Assembly: GCA_021234155.1 (NCBI GenBank)
Contig: JAJEKV010000344.1
Location: 62,001-126,000, forward strand
Direction of reading: 5' to 3'
DNA: 64,000 nt
Source: Isoetes taiwanensis
Taxonomy: Eukaryota; Streptophyta; Lycopodiopsida; Isoetales; Isoetaceae
This document shows positions 59,597 to 64,000 of the stretch, in pieces. Position 1 is the first letter of the stretch; each line of letters starts with the position of its first letter. The position numbers and the translations under genes were made by a program. The notes beneath the pieces are model-generated. The model was not told where the DNA came from and searched no databases. It was given only the letters and a program-made list of their open reading frames with translations.

Positions 59597-62500
59597 CAGG
59601 GAAAATTTTAAGACCCCAAAATTTCTTTACCCTCAGAATAGACATGCCTATTTACTTGGTGTAGAGCACTTTGACCCTTTGTACTTCTGGCGAATCTTTC
59701 AAAATAATCTACTAAAAAGTTTATATAGATATGGCAAAAGTTTTATAAGTATTTAGTGCTCGGGATTTTCGTTTGGCGATTTAAAATTAAGATCATATCC
59801 AATAGAATGATTATATATTGCTGATTTTTGGCATTTCCTGGACAAAATTTTTCAAGTTCGAAGTGCATAAAGTAGCACAAAGCTTTTACAACAGCATAAA
59901 AGAAAATATATCATCCCAATGACCATACATTATCCTCTTCATCAACATGGTTTGTACATTCTCCACTCTCTTTTGCTGTAACCATAGGTGTTTTGCTTGT
60001 AGTTGCATTCTCTCTTATAAGCATGGAAGCCCCTCGACGCTTACAATCTTCATTCCAAAGCTCAAATGCCCTTTCGTAAGGGAAGCTATCCAACTTATGG
60101 CTTGAACTATAAAATCTTAAAGTCAAATCCAAGTTGTTGTCAAGTCGATTTAAGTAATTTATTCTTGATGAAACTCATGTTCTTTGAAACATCGCTCATC
60201 TTCTACACTTCCAAGTATCATACACAAGCACAAATCAGCCCGGTTTAAAATATTACGAGATTGCCACTTTCAAAACATTGTTTGAATTAATTACGCCATA
60301 AGCGTGTGGATGCTCAAAGTCTTGTGGATCTTCCAATTGTGGATATTGTTGATACATAGTGCGACCAAATACTTTGGCTTGTCCTTTCAACATCTCCCAA
60401 TCAAGTAAACCCTCTATCTTTTACGAACCAATATACTTTGGGCAGCAAAAGCTTGCTCTAATTACTTCCATCTTTTTACTAAAATTACGCCAACTTGACC
60501 TCAACACTTTGAATATTGTTCCAAAAATGTGGGAAGACAACACCTAAAGCATCAAGAACATCCCTTGGTGGAAATCGTGTCCTCGGCTCACTTACTAGAT
60601 TAGCACATACACGTACATTGTATTTAGAAAGTAGAGATTAAAATAACATGCATATTTAAAGCAAAGAGCATGAAAAACTATAAACCTTGTCGCATACCTG
60701 TTTTCATATCATCCTTAACCTTGTCAATCAAAAGATGAAAATCACATTCTTGTACATCAACACGCCTTTTTGTAGTTGCCTCTTCCACATTCCTTTCTAA
60801 AATACAAAGGAATTAATTCACCCGTCACACTAATGCACAACTTGCCACCGCATCATACTTTAGAGCACTTCCATTCTTTGCCTATATTTACCATGTTATT
60901 CCACAAAGCAAAATCATCTTCATGTCTTTTTAAAACATGTTATACCAAAGAATATGATCATGCATATAAGTTTTCAATCTCACGTTCAACATCTTTCCTT
61001 GTCTCGGTATATTCAGGGAATAGTGATTTGCCTCTCTTGAGACACCTTCATCAAATAATTTAGCTTGGCTAACAATGGTTTTACCTTTGCAAAAAGTGTA
61101 AGCATTGTTTCACAATTGACATTAACTTGGAGCAACTTCAGAAAAGCCTTAAGAGATGTGTTATTATCTTCATCGGTTAAATAAAGCTCATTGGCCAAAC
61201 CAATCAATGAGACATACTCCTCACATAACCTTTTAATAGGCCCATACAATGATATCCATCTAGTAGCAACATCTTTTAGCATTTTGTTGCCATCAATAAT
61301 ACCAACAAACAAACTCCTTGAAAGCGGATGACCTTTGTGGACTCTTGCAAAAAACTTATATGATGCATGAACAAGAAACTCAACTCTACTCACGTTTTGT
61401 GAATTAGAGAGCGTTTTGTAGGCTAAGTTTGTCCTATGAGACATGCGATTGTATAACATTCATGTAAGGAGCCAAATTGTCTTGAAGTCTTATATGCCCA
61501 AAAACTGTTCTCTTTCCTTGCATGACGGTAGCGCCATCTGCTCCAAAGCATATCATCTTCTTTGCAAGATCAAGTGGCGACAATCCAGTAACATTATCCA
61601 AGCATTCTTTTACCACATTAAACAAAGTTTCTGCCACAGAATCAGTGCCAAGCTTCCGGATTGCTAAAAAATAAGAGACACGTTGAAAATTGACAACATT
61701 ATAAAGATGCATTGCCATCCAAGAAGTGTTGTCTCTTGCTGTGACTTCATCTAATGATAAGGATAAGAAAGTAGAGGCCTTTACCACATTTTGAAGTTCA
61801 AGTTTTAGAACTTCACCCATGAAATTAGCAAGCTCCCAACCAGCAGTCTCACTCCAATGTCTCATAGGGCAGCCACGAATTTTTTCTGCCAAGAACAGAT
61901 CTAACATGCAAGGGTAGTCACCCATTGGTTTTCCTTTAGACAACAAATGGAATATAACCCGCATTTGAACAACCTTTGCATCAAACGATTTTGTATCAGC
62001 TCTAGAAAAGATGGAATGAATAGGAGTGGTCTTTCTTGCAATTTGTTCTACCAGCAACAAATTTTTCTCATAGCCTTTTAAAAACTTCATGTGCTTATTT
62101 TTTGGATCATATGTGATATGCTCTACAAGCTTCCCATCTATTCCTTTCACCATTTGTGATAATTTACCATGATGCTTAACAATGGTATCGTACTTGCATT
62201 GAAAACGGATAGTTCTATTCAAAGCATGTGTGCATACTTTACACTTCACCCACTCTACACCATCTGCATCAATAAGCTGTTCAATGTAAGGGAACTCTTC
62301 TAACCACTCAATTCTAAATGTGCGACCAATAACAAATGCATTTTTCAATTTCTTCCTTTGATTGGACTTATTTGAATCATCCCCATCATTCAATCCCCTC
62401 TTTTGACCAGATTTAACTGAACCAATATCTTCATTAGAATCACCTTTGTCATTAGAGTCGTCATCATCCTCGACATATTGGCGCTCATCAAAATAACTGC

Positions 62501-63900
62501 CTTCATCTTCTTCATCGGTACTTATTTGTATATTCTCATCACAAAATGCATCCTTACTCTTGCTTGAGAAGTCATGCAAGGTCCATTGTCGTTGAGGAGC
62601 CATGGATAATCTACAATAGAGACAAAAAGATATTTATCAAACCGAGAAGGTTGGACTACCACATCAAGAACATAGCTTGCACTTTGCATGTTTTTCCAAT
62701 TTTAAAGACTAAAATTTAATATTTATATTATCAACACAAATATTATGGTACAAGATGCATGCATCCCATCTAAAAGGGTAATGCAACCCCTAATTTGTGA
62801 TCAAGATTCCTTCTACAGTAACAATAGCATGCATGTATAAACAGGTTCACAATAGATATGGTGCACAAAGAGCTTCGAGATACTCATTTGCTAATATGGA
62901 GAGACCTATGCATTCACACGTGACTTAGAGTTTTCATTTCTTACAAGTTACAAGCTTTACTTTAAATGTCATTACAATCTCCTTACAAGATCTACTTTAA
63001 ATACAATAAAATAAGAGCTACATTAAATGGTGGGCTCACGATATCCAACTTCTACTTTGTTTTGAAGAAGGCACATCAATAGTAAATATCCTTACAAGGC
63101 TACAATAGTCTAAAGCATTAATGGTTCTATATAAAATGGTAAATAAATAAGGTAACTTTACCATTTCTATGGCTCAAGCACATCGTTTTCTAAACGTCTT
63201 AATCACCTCATTCCCTACACGATTCTTACAAGCTTTGTCCAAAAAAAAAAGCCTAAGAGCAATAAAAAATGGACAATGATTTCTATGGCACGTCTTCTCA
63301 TACATATCTAGGTCACGTATATGCTTGTAAGCTATATTCTAATGCACAAAGAGCAAAAGACTATATAAAAAATGGTAAATCGATGGGAATACCTTACCAC
63401 TTTCAGCTTTTATAGAGACAAATCGGATCAGAAAAGGAGCTTCTGAATATATTGTTTTTGAGGAGGTCACATCATTCCTTGTGAGCATATAACCAACCCT
63501 TACATGGATTCCTGCAAGTCAAAACAGATAAACATTATTATATCTTTTGGTGATGCGATAGGAATAGCAAGCAAGGCGTTTTGCATATGCCTTTACCCTA
63601 ACGTCAAGAGCACATAAAAATTTGGCGAATCCTTTTTAAAACACCCTCGCTTCTATATCTATGGCGAAATAAGCATATGGTGAACTCCAACTCTGCAGCA
63701 GCGTCTGGTGATTCCTCTTTGCTCCTAGGGGGATAGAATTCCAAAATGCGAAAACCATAGTGCGGAAAATAAGTCCGCTTTTATGTTTGGCGATTTTTAT
63801 TTTTTTCATAGGCGAGAGGTCATTAAAAATTCGGGCCAAGGTTTTTACAAAAACCCAAAAAAATCGCCTTTTACGAAAATTCGCTCTTAAAATTTTCGAT
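59597..63900 (-). mobile_element. hAT transposon with BED-finger transposase
   Basis: The left terminus reads CAGGGAAAATTTTAAGACCC at 59597, a hAT-type end, directly at the point where the kinase frame stops. The transposase runs on the minus strand from 62603 to about 59911. The right end is less certain: CTTAAAATTTTC near 63882-63895 is an inverted match to the left end, but the final bases differ (GATG rather than CCCTG), and I could not confirm an 8-bp target duplication. Confidence 0.6.
59911..62603 (-). pseudogene. hAT transposase with BED zinc finger, frameshifted
   Basis: The first 389 residues (62603-61434) start MAPQRQWTLHDFSSKSKDAF and include an acidic stretch (30-62), a basic patch (RKKLKN), a BED-like finger with Cys121, Cys124 and His144/145, and two catalytic aspartates in SLSLDEVT (Asp285) and CFGADGATVM (Asp356). 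A one-base shift near 61445 moves the frame, and the protein continues as MSHRTNLAYKTLS to LNYLMKVSQER (61459-61013). Later pieces include LIDKVKDDMKTG before a likely intron, SEPRTRFPPRDVLDALGVVFP, and a last piece RAFELWNEDCKRRG ending at 59911. The order matches DUF4371/zinc-finger-862-like hAT transposases. Several stops after 61013 mean that it cannot make a full protein. Confidence 0.8.
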
Positions 63901-64000
63901 GTATTGATTGATGAATCATTTTCAAGACGGAGATTTCAAGCGACCTACTATTCTTTGGCGGGGCTTGAAGACTTTGATAGTTTGTGATCAGATCCCTCCT
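62604..64000. other. Upstream part of the hAT element and its flank; no further gene
   Basis: AT-rich sequence with no recognised domain. GGCGAAT motifs near 63622 resemble subterminal sequence near 59690. The 63760-63987 plus-strand frame crosses the presumed element end and is not supported. The missing N-lobe of the truncated kinase is not seen up to 64000. Confidence 0.35.

Noticed and set aside
1..64000. CRISPR arrays, operons, bacterial promoters or riboswitches
   Set aside because: The window is plant nuclear DNA; repeated units found are minisatellites or transposon structures, without spacer-repeat organisation.

Overview
The window looks like nuclear DNA from a land plant with a large, transposon-rich genome. 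Evidence: receptor-like kinases with plant PAN/EGF ectodomains, ABCC-transporter exons that keep an intron, a eukaryotic tRNA-Ile(AAU), copia- and gypsy-type retroelements, and hAT, CACTA and pogo DNA transposons. A fern or gymnosperm is plausible from the repeat load and the low density of genes, but the sequence does not settle it. Only one long protein-coding gene looks intact: the receptor-like kinase at 46940-49339 (minus strand). Almost everything else is mobile DNA or broken genes.

Layout. 1-2971 is the right-hand part of a CACTA transposon, ending in a subterminal TGACTAA repeat array and a CACTACAAGA terminus. It sits cleanly inside one of three copies of an unrecognised gene fragment (2972-4095 plus; 4340-4770 minus; 15633-16967 minus). 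4867-7185 (minus) is a decayed paralogue of the intact receptor kinase. 7300-12160 has no clear gene, only a possible LINE endonuclease remnant and a small coiled-coil reading frame. 12500-14801 is a pogo/Tigger-like DDE transposase pseudogene interrupted by a repeat that recurs at 30073 and 37257.

17376-24868 is an LTR retrotransposon with a tRNA-iMet primer site, a 5-bp target duplication (ATATG) and internal reading frames with no recognisable gag or pol. Its 3' LTR is split by about 5.1 kb of nested DNA containing a purine-rich minisatellite, a GTGTGCTAATACTAA minisatellite and an array of TCGACTCGCGAGTCGA palindromes. 25247-27972 is a non-autonomous hAT element with an 8-bp target duplication. 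30073-38180 is a T-rich, ORF-poor repeat block with many small CCACC/GGGTG hairpins. 40012-44925 holds a tRNA-derived SINE-like family flanking a 1-kb-arm palindrome built from ABCC-transporter exons.

A diverged tRNA-Ile gene lies at 45894-45967, followed by the intact receptor kinase. 49345-55480 is mostly empty apart from short tandem duplications. 55490-56690 is a decayed Ty3/gypsy gag-pol fragment. 58771-59596 (minus) is the C-lobe of a third receptor kinase with canonical catalytic residues, cut off exactly at the CAGGG terminus of a BED-finger hAT transposon that fills most of 59597-63900.

The genes do not form a pathway. Two threads connect the window: expansion and decay of a PAN/EGF receptor-kinase family (three members), and successive transposon insertions whose order can be read from target duplications and interrupted copies.
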